Shown here in pieces: positions 11,985-25,562 of a stretch of DNA of 64,000 nucleotides. The notes beneath the pieces are model-generated. The model did not search any database. It was not told where the DNA came from and saw only the letters and a list, made by a program, of their open reading frames with translations. The stretch is from Earliella scabrosa (taxonomy: Eukaryota > Basidiomycota > Agaricomycetes > Polyporales > Polyporaceae), in assembly GCA_022605405.1 (NCBI GenBank), contig JABYQQ010000018.1, positions 1-64,000 on the forward strand. The letters are read 5' to 3'. The position numbers and the translations under genes were made by a program. Each line of letters begins with the position of its first letter. Positions within the stretch are counted from its first letter, which is position 1.

Positions 11985-14975
11985 TCACGCAAATGTCCAG
12001 AGGTTCTGCGGATTGTTATATGTGTCGACCGTGTATGCGAAGCGGACTGTCATAAACAATTAATGTGAGACCTCTCAATGAATCACACATGACAAGACAG
12101 TACTCACAGCGGGGAGGTTCCGACTTGTACTCTGCGCGCCACGTGTTAACAAGAATCACACTGTCGAAACTCTGAGGGGCTCACCAATCGGAGTGGCCTC
12201 GTCGAGGAAGCTGTAGGCTGAGAACACACATACTGTTAGCCAGGAAGCTGGAGCAAAACCCGGCGAAACATACCAATCCGCCAGTTATGACTGAATGGCG
12301 ATTCGTCTTTAGTTGTCGATTTCGCACAAAGGGTGGTCATCATCACTCACCGGAAGTCTCCGCTCACAAGCCTATGGTATCGTATGATCAGCATACGGTG
12401 CCCTGTGCTATACCAGCGAGACTCACAAATCTGGAGGAGCGAGAGGATCCTGCGAACGTTCAAAATGGATGAGTGATCACTCCAACCGTCAAGAGAGGGC
12501 GACTCACGTCCTTCAAGTCGGCGGTCTTGATTTCCGAGTCGATGTCGAACCATTCAAGAACCTGGTTACCCGCCATACCTACTGCAATGTCAACGACTCC
12601 TTCGTTGGGCGCAAAGGGAAATGTACGCACCTTTGAACTGCATCTTCAGCCCAGGTTTACCACCGAAGATGGCGACCTTGGTATTGTGACGCTCGTTCAT
12701 GAGCGTGCTAAACATCGCACATGTGGAAGCACAGTTCGCGTTCCCCACTATGCCCGAGCCGTCATACATCCGCATGTGCTATGACGCAGATTGCGCTTAC
12801 CAATGGCGATCTTCCTGCAGTATGCCGTCCATGTGAGCAATGACAACTCAATGATTTAATGGAACCACCAACTCGGGTGCAAAGAACGGCTCCTCGGGAA
12901 TATCGACAATGAACGGACAGACGTCCTGCGGATGTGTCTTCTCAGGTTTTGTCTTCAATGAGCTTGTGAGCTTGCACTTACCCCGAACCGCTGAGACTCA
13001 GTGAAGCGCTGTCCATTAATGGTCCGTGTCTCGCTTGGGGCCATGTAGTTGAACGAGGCCGGCATTTGGGTGTTATTGAGGAATGCAACTATGAGATTCT
13101 GGGATGAATACTAGCATATATAAGCATGAGATCCGGACCCACAGTTGTCGGCCGTGTAGAACGCGAAGTTGTCATTGAGCCCGAGCGCGATATCTGACGC
13201 GACGATCTTCTGTGCAAGCGGGTTGGCGCGGTTGGTGGACTGGAAGCCTCTGTAGAGTAACGGTAAGCCTTTTACCCCATCACAATCCTGTAATCCGAGA
13301 ATGGCGCCGCTCACGGGTTCTGGAATCTCCCGAGACTCTTGGTGCCCGTGAGGAACGCGTGGAGGAAGTGGCCGAGGCATACGAAGCCACCTATCACAGG
13401 CGAACTGAGCACTGCCCATAGCGAATCAAGTGCGACTCAAAGCTCCCACCTCCATTGTTCGAGAGGTCAATGATGAGCTGCGACAAGCCAGCGCTCTGGA
13501 ACTCGTTGAAGGTGTCTTGGACGTCCGTCTGGAACTGGAAGAAGTCATCCGGCTCGAACGATCCCACGAACATCTGTGAGAGCAGGCGAACATCCGTCTC
13601 ATCAGCGAGGCGGCCTGCACGAACGATACATTTCGACACCACGTACCACACCAGTCTTCTTATCCGGGAGGATGTACGACTTGATCACACCTTCGCTTCC
13701 GTTGAGCCTCGGAAGGGTTGGCTCGAATTGTGGAGGAAGGCCAACAGCGTTCTTTGGTCCAGACAAGTCCCTGATGTTGGCCTTCGCGAGCTTGCGTGTC
13801 TTCTTGACGCTCAGCTTCGACAACTGCGAGCCATCCTTGAAGTCGATGCCATTCGTCTGATCATTTGCGGCGCAGTTGGCCTCCCAGCTGAGAGAACAGG
13901 ATTCCGCCATGTGAGCATGTGAACGCTTGAGCGCGCGGCGGGGACTCACAAGTCCGCCTTGTTCGTGAAGGGCAAGCCGAGGTAGCTTGCCAGGAACGGG
14001 ATCTTGACCGTCTCTGCCTTCGTCGAGTTCACAGGGATGAGCTTCATCGTGAGACTCTCTAGGACGGGTAACGCGGGGCCCGCGATATCGCCGAAGCGCT
14101 GGGAGTAGTCGTTGCCGGTAATGCGGTAGCTGCTGAACGCGCTGTTCACGCGCACGCCGAGGTCGAGATAGTTCCCCGACTGCGTCGCGGCGATGAAGGT
14201 CGCGTAGTCAAAGGCGTCCATGCCCTCGATCTGGAGAATCTGCGCGCCTGCAAGACGTTGCCAGTTGAACCCGATCGAGTCGAAGAAGGACGTGAATTCT
14301 GGTCCGAGGAGGTTGACGAACTCGACGGAATCGGGCGCGACGAAGACACCCTGCTTGCCATTCTTCTCGAGCGTCACGACGGGTGCGGGAAGGAGGTTCT
14401 GGAACGTAGTGAAACAGTCTGGGAACCAACCTGAAAACAACAGCGGGTGAGCGTCGTACTGGGTGCAAGCCGCAAATAACCCGGCGCAGCGCTGTAGTTC
14501 CAAAAGAACAAAGCGAGTGAACGTACGCGTGTGACCATCATTGAGCTGAGTAGTGAACAAGTACAAGTCCTGATTGAAGTCGAAGTCCGTCTGCACGCCT
14601 TGTGAGGATTGTGCGCATTGCATCAGAGCGTAACAGACGTACTGCGTAACGTGTCCTGTTGATCCTCGCCAATTCCGCACGGATGTTGATCGTCGAGTCC
14701 TGGAACGGTGGAGGCGAGTTCAGGTAGAAGTCCTCGAACGTGTAGAAGTCGAAGACGCGCGAGACGACCGTGAGGACGTTCTGGCGCAAGGTCTCGTTGA
14801 ACGGGAATGACTTCAAGCACGCGAGAGCATCCCGCGGCGGAACGAAGGGCTTCCCAGCAATCCTCGCGCATGGATCCCTCGCGTCGGATGCTTCAGAGGC
14901 AGGTGCACCAAGAGCGGCTCCAGCAGCACCAAGGAGTGTCGCGAAGATTGCCAAGCGTGAGGCGCGAGGCGACAT
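11985..14975 (-). CDS. S41-type (CPAF-like) secreted peptidase, copy A
   Basis: Fungal S41-family serine peptidase-like protein. About 18 exons; those I placed exactly are 14975-14643, 14590-14527, 14430-13950, 13887-13647, 13573-13450, 13390-13315, 13249-13143, 13088-12982, 12925-12873, 12814-12801, 12747-12631 and 12578-12508, then six small exons to a TGA ending at 11985. Total about 655 residues. A signal peptide (FATLLGAAGAALGAPA) precedes a domain with NDGHTRW (possible catalytic His), LIIDLSNNGG typical of the S41 core, and IVGNANCASTCAMF (probable nucleophile Ser). The C-terminus is NNPQNLWTFA. It is a tandem paralogue of the gene at 16095-19369, with matching exon junctions. The fold assignment is strong; substrate and secretion route are inferred. 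Confidence 0.85.
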
Positions 14976-16094
14976 GTTGGGCCAAGGACGACGGAGAGAC
15001 CTAACGAGAAGCAGAGCTCTGGCCTGGGGATCCAGTCTGAAGGCCGCACGTCTCCTTGGCATTTATCTGCCACTGAGAAGGAAGCGCGACAGCATCGACA
15101 TTCTTCTTCTTCCGGCATGCAGGAACCGTATGTCCCATTCTGGGCGCAAGTTCGCAATAATAGGTCGAAAAGCGTGGCTTCGTGGGGATGATGTACAAAA
15201 GGAGCGCCTGGATGTGGTGGAGCCATGTGGACTCAGACACGGGATGAGAATGCACCGAATAGGACGGACGTACGACGGATAGATCTCCCATGGGTGCCTT
15301 GCGCGATGCATCTTCTCGGTCTTCACTGAACTAAGTTCTCCCAACTCATGCGCACGACATATTCAGCTAGGGGTTCTCAGCATTGCTATGCGATAAGCGG
15401 GACTTATAGCCGTTCCTGCACCTGGATATACTTCACCGATCTCGGTCAAAGTTGATCGTGGCAGGCAGCAATGGGCGGCCGATGTACTCCGGGTAGCCCG
15501 TTGTTCAATGGACAAGTCAGACAGCGAACGGCGTTCAGACGTGCGGCGCAACGCCCGACATCGAGGGCGCGGTCTGATGGAGATCTTGATCATAGCAACC
15601 GTGGCCGCCTTACCGCCGGTATGTTTCCCACTCTGCCGCCCTCAGCGGAATTGCGACGAGCGAAGGCTCACCCCACACCAGGCCCTCTTCATGCGGATGG
15701 CTATACTTAGACCCCGTGTGAGCTCTGCAGATGGCGCCATCAGTCGGTTCTCCCGCTCTACACATTATGTGATCAAAATGGCTCACGAAGGGTACAGCTC
15801 GGGATTCGGAAGACACGCAACGCAGTCGACTTGTCTATGGGAACTTCAAGCCGCGTATCGAGCCAATGACGAGTTCGAATAATAACGAATACTGGTATAC
15901 TCATATCAGCAATAAAAATACGCGCAATCTGGGGCAAACGATGGTGGCGCCATCGATGCCTGCATCCAGCATTCACCCCGCCGCTGGGTGTCACATCTCG
16001 AGAATGACTCTCAAACAAATAGCGTCTCGGCCCTACAATGGGTGCGCATTGTTAGTGATGATGGTTAGGAGGCAGCGAAAGCAAGCAAGGTCAC
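14976..16094. other. intergenic region between the two S41 genes
   Basis: Promoter side of copy A, with an ataaat TATA-like site near 15060-15070, and the 3' flank of copy B. Several overlapping frames are present but none looks coding. Confidence 0.55.
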
Positions 16095-19000
16095 TCACGC
16101 AAACGTCCACAGGTTCTGAGGGTTGTTGTAGGTGTCGGCCGTGTACGGGAATCGGACTGTAGATAGCGTGTCAGCTGAAATACGTGCCTCGGATGTATGC
16201 GCAGCGCTCACGATGAGGGAGCTCTGATCGGTACTCTGTGAAAACTCATGAGCGATGACGGAGTGTCTCGACAGTGCACAAAGACTCACGGATCGGGGTG
16301 GATTGGTCTAGGAAGCTGTAGGCTGCGGGAGCGTCCGAATCAGCTCCAATACAAACCTAAACGCAGGGAGCATTTACCAATGCGCCAGTTATGACTAAAG
16401 CAAGTGTGTGATAGTGAGCTAACTACCCATCGTGGACCGTCAGATGGCGAACATACCGGAAGTTCGCATTCACAAGACTAAATCACGAGCGTCAGCATCG
16501 TAGTTGCGACATGTAAGGAAACGGACATACAGGTCCGGCGGAGCCAGCGGATCCTGAATATGCGTGATTGATGAGCACCTTATGATCACGGTCAAGATGT
16601 TCTCAGGGACGTACATCCTTCAAGTTCGCAATCTTGATCTCGGTGTCGATGTTGAACCACTCCAACACCTGATTGCCCGCCATGCCTATCCATTACCGGA
16701 CACCTCAGTAAAAGTAGGATTGCTGCAGCAACGGAAGGCCACGCACCCTTGAACTCCATCGGTAGACCTGGCTTTCCGCCAAAGACGGCGATGGTTGTGT
16801 TGTGGCGTTCGTACATGAGAGTGGTGAACATCGCACATGTGGATGCGCACAGCCCATTCCCAACTAGAGCGGTCCGAAGTTCAGTTCTCCGCTGATCAAT
16901 GAGATGAGTGCTACTGACCGATGACGATATTTCTATGAGTGCACAAATAGCATAAGTTATGAGTATAACAACATCGAGCTGTAACCACGTACTCAGGAGA
17001 AAACAGAGGTTCCTCAGGTACGTCCACACTGATATCACAGACGTCCTGATGTCGGAGAGGCTCAGCGTGTCCACATTCAGGTGCAACAAATAAAGACGCA
17101 CCCCAAAGCGCTCGGACTCTGCATATTGATTCCCATTGATGATCCTCGTCGTGCTCTTCTTCATGTAGTTTTCCGTCAGGGAGAACTCGCGGTCGTTGAG
17201 GGACACCCCTTGTCAGGCGGTCACGCCACATCAGCCGATGGCAACACCACACAAACGCACACCACTACTCACAATTGTCTGGCGAATAGAAGGAAATGGC
17301 GCGCGTGACGCCCAGAGCGATGTCAGACGCCACGATCTTCTGCGCGAGGGGGTTTGCGCGATTCGTCGACTGGAAGCCCCTGTATCGCATGGACGAGCGT
17401 GAAGACAGGGTTAGATCGTGGCGTTACAGTTCACCACCAACACTTACGGGTTCTGGAAGTCTCCAAGGTTGTTGGTACCAGTGAGATACTCGTGGAGGAA
17501 GTGGCCAAGGCAGATGAAGCCACCTGGGCGAAGGCGCATCATCAGTTGTGAGCTTAACCACATTGTGCCTCACGTGCGCGCGTACCGTTGTTATTGGTCA
17601 CGTCAACGATGAGCCGCGTCAGCCCCGCCGCCTTGAAGCCGTTCATGATCCTGACGACGTCTCTCTGGAAGCCATCGAAGTCGAAGGTCGCGAACGAACC
17701 AACGAACAGCTGTGGGCAGACAGTGTTCAGCGTTGTATGCAGAGAACCAGAAGTTGAACGTATCCTACCACCCCTGTCTTCTTGTCCGGCAGGATATACG
17801 ACTGTAACGCATCGTTGCCACCGACGGTCTTTAGTCGCGGCTCGAACTGGTTAGGGAGCCCCACAGCGCTCTTCACCGCATTGTCGACGACGTCACCTCT
17901 AGCGTGCATTCGGGTCCGCCTCTGAAGGAAGCTTGTGGTAACCTTGAGGTCGATACCATTCGTGTCACCGTTAGCAGCGCAGTTGGCGTTCCAACTGCGT
18001 ACGTATGGTCAGCTTTACGGTCCCACGAGAGCTCTGGACACGACTCACTAGGTATCCATATCGATGAACGGCTGTCCCGTAAACGTAGCGAGGAACGGGA
18101 TCGTAACCGTCTCCGCATCCGAGGCATTCACAGGTATCAGCTTCATCGTGAGCGTCTCCAACTCGGGCAGCGCGGGGTTGGCGATGTCGCCGAACTTCTG
18201 CATAAACGTATCCGAGTACTTGTAGCCGCTGAACACGCTGTTCACGCGCACTCCGTGGTCCAGGTAGTTGCTCGAGTTCGTCGATGCGATCAGGTCCGCG
18301 TACGCGTACGCGTCCATTCCCCCGATCTCGAGCACCCGGGCGCCGGCGAGACGCTTCCAATCGAAGCCGACGGAGTCGAAGTAGGACGTGTACCCAAGGC
18401 CTAGGAGGTTGACGAGTTCCACCGTATCTGGGGCGACAAAGACGCTATGGACCCCGTCCTGCTCCAGGGTGACCACCGGCGCCGGGAGGAAATTTGGGAA
18501 CGCGCGATAACAGACCGGGAGCCATCCTATGAACGGAACAAACGTTAGCGTAAAATGACGGGCGCGAAGGACGGAAGATGCTCCGCAATGATTGAGTTCG
18601 ACGCTTCCTGCACGGGGCGCGCCCGATCGCCTTGTCCCAGACCATAATCGCAGAAAGCTCATAGCCCAATACAGGGGGCAGCCCTCATGGTCCAGAACTG
18701 GGGATGGTGAGGTCCCGACTCAAATGACTGTGTGAACACTTTCGGGTGATAGACCCCTCAGAAGAGCCGTGGAGACTCTCGGGAGCATTGGAACACCCGT
18801 GGAGAGACATTTAGGCGTGGCAGATCGCGCCAGGATGGTGAGCGTGCAGGAAGCCTGTTGGGTTTTATAAGCGACAAAGTGGCAACACGCACGTGTATGA
18901 CCATCGTTCAGTGAAGCGGTGAACTGGAACAGGTCCCGGTTGAAATCATAGTCCGTCTGTCCCGCTAGTTAGCATAGCCACGAGAAGTGATCATAAGTCA

Positions 19001-19369
19001 AGCACATACAGCGTACTCCGTGGCATTGATCCTCGCGAGCTCGGCACGGATGTCGACAGTCGACTCCTGGAACGGGGCCGGCGAGTTCAAGTAGTAGTCC
19101 TCAAACGTGTAGAAGTCGAAGACGCGAGACACGACGGTGAGCACGTTCTGCCGAAGAGTCTCGTTGAAGGGGAACGACTTCAAGCACGCCAACGCGTCGG
19201 CTGGCGGCATGAACTGCTTCCCCGCGATCTTGGTGCAGGGATCCAGAGACGGCGCAGCAGGTGCGCTCACTGCCGTCTCCGCCACACCGAGCAGCACGAC
19301 GAGCAAGGCGAGCCCGAGTCGAGCCATGAGCGAGATCGTCGTCGATGGGAGTTTGAAGGAAAGTGACAT
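16095..19369 (-). CDS. S41-type (CPAF-like) secreted peptidase, copy B
   Basis: Paralogue of the gene at 11985-14975 with the same exon plan. Exon 1 is 19369-19010, exon 2 ends at 18893, exon 3 starts at 18526, and the TGA ends at 16095. Conserved blocks: LPxC after DGHTR, VTLEQDGVHSVFVAPD, FVGSFATFDFDGFQ, LIVDVTNNNGG, WVSLNDREF, IVGNGLCASTCAMF with the probable nucleophile Ser, FGGKPGLPMEFKG, DPLAPPDL, and the C-terminus NNPQNLWTFA. Intron 2 (18892-18527, 366 bp) is much longer than the 96-bp equivalent in copy A, suggesting an insertion. A second in-frame ATG at 19327 would give a tighter signal peptide (LGLALLVVLLGVAETAVSA). I kept the first ATG, about 60 bases after a TATA-like ggataaatac at 19440-19431. 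Confidence 0.83.
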
Positions 19370-22271
19370 GGGTGTGTTTGCCGAGGGAGGTTTGTCGCTG
19401 TCGACGACGAGTACCGGTATCTATGCGCGGGTATTTATCCGAGCTCGCGAACACATATTTGGGAGTCTGCACATACGCAGGACCCAGTGCACCGGATCAA
19501 GTGAGTTCCTTGTGCACCATTTGGGGAAGAATAGAGATGCTCACTTGCCTTCATGTCGGAACGCGGCCATGCGCGGATGAGGCTTCCCGGTATGATAGAA
19601 CGATTTGGGTCCCCAGAGCCGCCGTGTTCCGGGAAGCCTCTAGGAAGACGCGGGTGATGACTGTGCTGCGCCGTTGCGCACGACCTGAAAGCTGAGCGAA
19701 TCGCCCAAACGACGTCAAAATGTGTACTGTCGAGACAGATCCGTCTAGTGTCTAGGGCAATGTGGCGTCGTTTGTACGCTCAGGGCTGGATGGAGTAGCT
19801 ACAACAAGTTGCGCCGCCGGGCGCTGTTGACGTTGTGGTTCGCAGCCAAAATTGAAGCCGCTGGCGCTCCCCACGCCGGCACCGCGTCCCGGCTGTCCCG
19901 GCTGGTCTCCCGGCCATCCGGATTCCGCATCCCTCCAGCTGTACTGTGTCGTCATCGTTGCAGTTCACACGAGCAGCATAGTTAAGTCAGTAACAGTACG
20001 ACGTAGTACTCTACTAGCAGTAGATACACCTTGACGCCTTGGAGGCCCACTGTGGTCCCAAACAACGTTGGACTCGGAGGATGGGTCACGGTCGACGGCG
20101 TCAACTCCAACTGTGAGACTCCAGAAAGGCAGAAGACTTACTTGCTCTCACTCCAGCTGCTCGACTTCCCGCTCTCCGCGGCTGCTGTTCGCCGCCGCCG
20201 ACCAACCGAAGCGTCTGCGTTTGAATGCGCACCCCACGGACGATCGCCCACAGATACACTCTCGGCGGACGCCCCTCCCCCGCCGCCTTCCCGCGCCTTA
20301 TGCTGCATATGGGCTCTCGCTTGGTCTCCGCCTCGCCGCGGTCAAACTCCGCGTCGAGCCGTGCGCTCTGCAGATCACACGCGCCGCGTCCGACCCTGCG
20401 GCGCGTGGGTGTCCGCCGTGCTGCGCACATGGTCGGAGGTGCGTCTGCGGCGTCTGGAAAGCGTCCGTCGAGCGCACGCGTTCTGAGGACAACGCCAGGG
20501 CCCCGGCCGTGCGCGACAGGCGGGAAGCTGCTTTCAGACGGTGCGCACCAAGTCCGGTCACGTCCGCCCTTCACGGGCCTTCGAGAATGCCCGTCCCTTG
20601 TTGCTCGTTCGTCCGGTGGGAGCGAATACGGGACTCCATCCCCATCCTTCGGCTTCGATCGAGTTAGCTGTTTCTGTACGTGGGTGATTCTGTGGCCCGC
20701 TCCGAATTCTGGACGCTGTGTCACAAATGGGGCTCGAGCAGTCAGTTCAGTCGTTGCGGGTGCAGACGAGACAAAGGGATCACATCTATGACTGCGGACG
20801 GACGTACAAGACCATTCCCAACTGTCCGTCTGTCCGCCGTGCTCATGACTTGCGTCTTTCAGTAACAATCACCATCCGACCTTAATCGTTGAGCGTCCGG
20901 AAGCGTGTCAGTAAGCCGCACGAGCACGGTCTCTTACCAATGTTGTTCCATTAACGGGTATGAAGTCCCGAAGCGACATGAAGACGTCAACGTTCGCGGA
21001 CACCCATGGCATTCCGACGACCGGAGCCTTCTAGACGTTACCCAGGCTTGCGTGTTCCGTTCATGGTACGACTGGCCATCGTCTAATCCCTAGGAACGTC
21101 TAGAAGTATGCCAGCATGGCGCAGGAGCACGGTCATCGGGAGACACTCACTGATATTGTTCCACGTACGGATATCCAGTCCCAAACTGAGACGAACGTCT
21201 TTGATGCATTCATGGACACGGACACCTGCGCTCACTCTCAGCTCCCCGATGGCCGGCGAAGCATATGCTTATCGTTCTCAGAGCTCGCGTGATGCAATTT
21301 TAGCACGAATCATCGTCGTGAAAGCCCTAGGGAATTCTCGGAGCGGGTCAATGAATAGCAAGAGCCTTCGTCATCGGAAGACACTCACCAACATTCCACG
21401 GATGAGTATGGAGTCCAGAACTGATATAGCAGTGTCAACAGTTCACATAGACCAAATAAAACAACAAAGCGAGGACACACGAACCCAAGTACGCACACGG
21501 AACCCGAACTGAGACCAGACGCGACCCCTGACACCAGGAAGCAACGAGGACATCTAATCAACATATGGGACGTCTATTAAGCAACCAGAATATGTAGATA
21601 TGCACGGCAAGATGAGCGTATGTGGTAGTAGGACGGTGAGGCGGTAGGACGGTGGGGGGCAGGATGACAGGGTGTGGTGTTAGATGGGAGTAGGATGGAA
21701 AATAGGAGGTATCGCAAGCGGCCTGAAGGGGTCAGGGAGGGATAGGCAGGGGATAGGGATAGGAGAGCAACAGCACATGATGGTGGTACAGAGATGCGTG
21801 GATAGATCCAATAGCAGACGATGCAACAAGACACGATGCACAGAGCGAACTGGCACTAGTGCCATCCGACGCGCCGACGTCGTGCGCAGACCGAGGCGCT
21901 GAGACCAGCACAAGGTGAGCGGGGCCCAACGCTCCGCCCCACGCACGAGCCGCATGCACGTCGGACGAGCACAGGTGTCATCCAAGACTGAGACCCGAGA
22001 ACTCGAGTTCCTAGGAAAGGGAAGAATCCGATCGTCATCGGACAACATAGATATGCAGAGCCATCTTGGATGCAACTAAACACGCTAGGCGGGTCAATGG
22101 AGCATCAAGAAGTGAGGGATGGAAGGAGAAGTAGACAGGCGTTTAGGACATAGAGCAAAGCGTTCGTTAAGATGATGAAGATAAAGACGTAATGTCCGTA
22201 AGCCGCGGCCAACGACTACTCGCCGACCAGGCAGGAGATACAAGCACACACCGTGGCGTGCAGCGACGTGA
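19370..22271. other. 2.9-kb intergenic stretch without a recognised gene
   Basis: 20030-20870 is GC-rich and open in several frames on both strands, with no recognisable protein. 19750-19970 holds a short frame with an internal CCCGGCTGTCCCGGCTGG-type repeat. 20920-21440 holds three diverged exon-like repeats, listed separately. 21600-22270 is the 3' flank of the next gene. Confidence 0.5.
20921..21445 (-). repeat. three diverged tandem exon-like repeats
   Basis: Read on the minus strand, three units starting near 21440, 21220 and 20990 encode related peptides: ISVLDSILIRGML, VSVWDWISVRGTIS and MSLRDFIPVNGTTL. Each is followed at the same place by a splice-donor-like GT (gtgagt, gtgagt, gtaaga). 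Spacing is roughly 200-235 bases. The pattern suggests duplicated exons or a decayed repeat gene. No product recognised. Confidence 0.5.
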
Positions 22272-24919
22272 TCATCTTCCGGGTGTGATGGTCGTGTCCG
22301 TCTCTTCGTGCACATGTCGTGGAGTGATTCGTGGCGTCGGGGGTGCGGTCACCACCGGAGTCTCTGCAGCACTCTCATAGCCGCTCAGATCGTACTGCGA
22401 ATCGAACGCATTCGGGGAGTGCAGAGACTCCTCCGCGGTGGCATACGACATGTACGAGCTGGCTCGAGACGCAGCGCGCGCAGGGAAGGAAGTACCGGTG
22501 GGCGTGGTCGCAAACCCTTTGAACGCCGATGGAGGCGCGTTAGACGTCGGTGTGGGGACCGGAGCAGGCGACACAAGTGCGGGGGATCTGCTAGTCGGCG
22601 CAGGCTGGATAGACGGTCGGGCGGTTGACGAAGGTGACGTCGAGAATTGGGGCTGCTCTGGTTCGGGCTGCGTCGAGAGCCCCGGAGGAGGATGAGCGTG
22701 AACAACGTCCGAACCGGATGAAGAGGAAGAAGGCGAGGATGAGATTGGAGCAGGAGCATCGCTAGACCGGGCAGGCGTCGAGGGCCGGGGGTCCGTGGGA
22801 GAAGGCACGGAAGTAGGACTCTCTACCTCCGCAGCCCCTGGGAGGACGTGAGTCTCTACAGCCACAGCTTGCGGAGAATCACTGGAGGAGCTGGCGTTCG
22901 CCGAAGGTTCTACAAGTTCGTCCTGGTGGGAACCGGAGCTTGGGGTGTCTCGCCCCGGCTGTGATGAGGACGATGGCCCAGCGCCGCTTGTCACCTCTTC
23001 GAATCCAGGTGGCGGCTCCAGCTCGGCCCTCGACGCGGACGCAGCGAACGCGATAGCATCGGCGCCATACGGCTTCCCAAACCGCGCGAAGCTCTCTCTG
23101 CTCGAGATGAGTTTCAGCTGGTCTGGTGTCGGACCGCCCTTCGGGTACGTGAACTCGGTCTTGACCAGCGTGTGCGTTAGCGGCGATGATATCGAGTGCA
23201 AGCTGATCATTGACGGCGACGAAAGGCCTTCCACGCCATTGAGGTTCTGGCCAGACCGCGTGCGCGACAACAAACTGAACATGGAACCGGACCCAGAGTG
23301 CGAGGGATGATGGCGGAGGATGCGACTGCGCCGCGGGTCCCGCTCCGATGCTTGTACGGACATAATCGAGGGGCCGGAACCTTCCCGAGTATGACCGCTG
23401 CTACTCCTTGGCTCAGGTGAGACGGCTGCTGGCGGAGCAGCAGGGGGAGGCGAGGTCGCGCCGCGCGAACTGCGAGGATTGAACAGCGACGCAAACATCG
23501 ACCGCCGGCGATTTGTGCTCGTCCCGGACTGCTCTGTCGATGTTCGTCCATGCGTTGGGGACGGCGTGGTACCAGATGGCGGAGACGCTTGGGAAGTAGA
23601 GATGGGGGCCGGCTCGTCGTTCAGAATCACGGTCTCGTATGCAGGAGCGTCGTCTAGGTAATGCTGCTGCTGTGAACTGTTCTCCGCAGAGCTCATCATG
23701 CTGTCGAAGCTCGCACGGGTGGCCATCGCGGGGTGGTCGGGACTGAGATGATGATGTGAATCGAGCTCGGTATGGTGCAGAAGGGGAACGTCGTTAGGTG
23801 TATGCGGGAGAGGCGAGTACATAGTAGGTGGTCGCGTCATGTCGAACGAACCGCGAGGTGTGTCTGCACCATGTTCGTCCACTGGTGGCATCGTGACTGT
23901 AATTGGGATCTCGTCTTCCAACTCATCTGCCCCTCTGTGTCGAACAGTCAGTATACGTCAAGCAAGATACTTTGATAGACAGGCTTTGAAGGCCGAACGG
24001 ATGCTCTCACGATATGGTACCTGCAAGGTCCGGGCGAGACTGCCTACGCCACTGACAAGGGGCGGGCCCGTCCGTCTCTTCTGTTGAGACTTCAGGGCCA
24101 ATGACGCCTTCCAGTACCGACAAACATGCCTCGTCAGGAAGAGCTGGTCAGGTGGGGATAACAAGCTTGATACCCCCTACACAGTCCGACCACGCCGATT
24201 TGGGACCAACCGCACTGGACTAGGTGGGCAAGGTACAGCCGATAACGCAGAGTGTCGTGGACACACCTGAGGCCCCAGCACCCAACCCGTCGCCCGACCG
24301 GAGAGACACATAAACGGCAAAAGAAGAAGCAGCGCTCACCTCACGATAACGATTTCCTGCTCCCCAGGCTCCTTCATGTACGCCGGCAGCGAGTGCGTCG
24401 AGATCTGGCTCGGTGTCCTCCTCGTCCGCCTCGGCCGCCGCGTCCTGTTCGCCCCGTTCCCAGTCGCCCCCGCGACCGCCGCCGCCGGGTTGTTCCCGCG
24501 CGCCGACCCGGCGAGCTGGTCCGCAGTCAGCTCCCGCGCCCCCGCCGTCCCCGTCACCGCGCCCGCGGCCTGCGCTGCGCCCGTGCCCCAGCTGAGGAGC
24601 GAGCCCCGCCGGAAGCGTCGCCCGAAGCATGCGATGAGGGTTCCGACGACGAAGAGCGCTGCTATCACCACCAGCGGGATCTGTACCCATACGCGGCCAC
24701 ACAGTTCGCGTTCAGAGACATGACAAGACGACGAGTATATGCGCATGTACGCACCCATATGGTCGGCTGGATGTTCGTAGGGTCGTTTCCGCCGCTACCG
24801 CCGCCGCCTGAGGAATTCTGGCGAGGCCGGAGGAGAGAGGGAGGCGCAGCAAGCGCACCGGTCGTGTATGATGAGGTCACGAGTGCAAGAAGCACATGGA
24901 TACAGAACATGACCGTCAC
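22272..24919 (-). CDS. single-pass membrane protein with long Ser/Pro-rich tail (copy C)
   Basis: Three exons, 24919-24755, 24680-24340 and 23934-22272, give 722 residues. It starts with a signal peptide (FCIHVLLALVTSSYTTGALA) and a very short, Gly/Ser-rich outer segment. A membrane span follows at about residues 57-74 (PLVVIAALFVVGTLIACFG), then basic RRFRR and a long, low-complexity cytosolic tail. The tail carries RELTADQLAG just after the membrane, LPAYMKEPGEQEIVI, ELEDEIPITV, DDAPAYETVI, SGSMFSLLSRTRS and a C-terminal block with FTYPKGGPTPDQLKL. It is a paralogue of the gene at 25563-27178. I do not recognise a named family; the layout resembles a membrane sensor or adaptor, which is inference only. 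Intron 2 is about 400 bp. Confidence 0.75.
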
Positions 24920-25562
24920 CAGCAGTGCAGGAGGGCGTGGGGGAGGTCGTCAGTAAAGCGCAGGGTGGACCGGGACAGGATGTGGTCGACAAGCAGGCGG
25001 CAGAGAAGAGGAAGGGCGGGGTGCGGGGATGGCAGAAGGGGGGAAAGTGCGAAGGCGGAGGCGCTGTCAGGAAGGCTCTTGACACATCCCGATTCCGTCA
25101 GGCGTTCCCCTGAGCGATATTGTGCAGGTCGCCATGTCTCTCCAGTCCCTCTCCGTCCTTTGTCTCGTCCTGTGCTTCGAAACAGCTGCCATGGCTCGAC
25201 AATAGCGAATCAGGCCGGCCCAGCTGCTGACGTACCCCATGCCAAGTGCAGCATGGAGACAGCTGCAGTGCACAGTGCTGCTGAGTGCTGTGCTCATTAG
25301 GTGGCCAGCGATGATCATCCGCAGTACTTTCTAACCGTCACGATGCAGACGAGCAGGCCGGTGCAATGCCACTGATTGAGCGAGATAGAACGATGTGATA
25401 GAGCAATACAAATAGTTAGCTAAGTGAGCGCAACGGAGTGAGGTATGTAAGACTACAGGTCATAGCATGGGCGGGAAGGAGTACAGTCTATGACAGAATA
25501 CACGTTAGCATGAGCAGGGAAGATGTGGTGTCCATGGCACAGAAACAGGCAGTGATGTATCG
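24920..25562. other. intergenic region between paralogues C and D
   Basis: Promoter side of copy C and 3' flank of copy D. No gene seen. Confidence 0.55.

Noticed and set aside
20101..20868. 255-codon minus-strand frame overlapping long plus-strand frames
   Set aside because: Composition effect of GC-rich DNA; product is Arg/Pro/Ser-rich with no motif.
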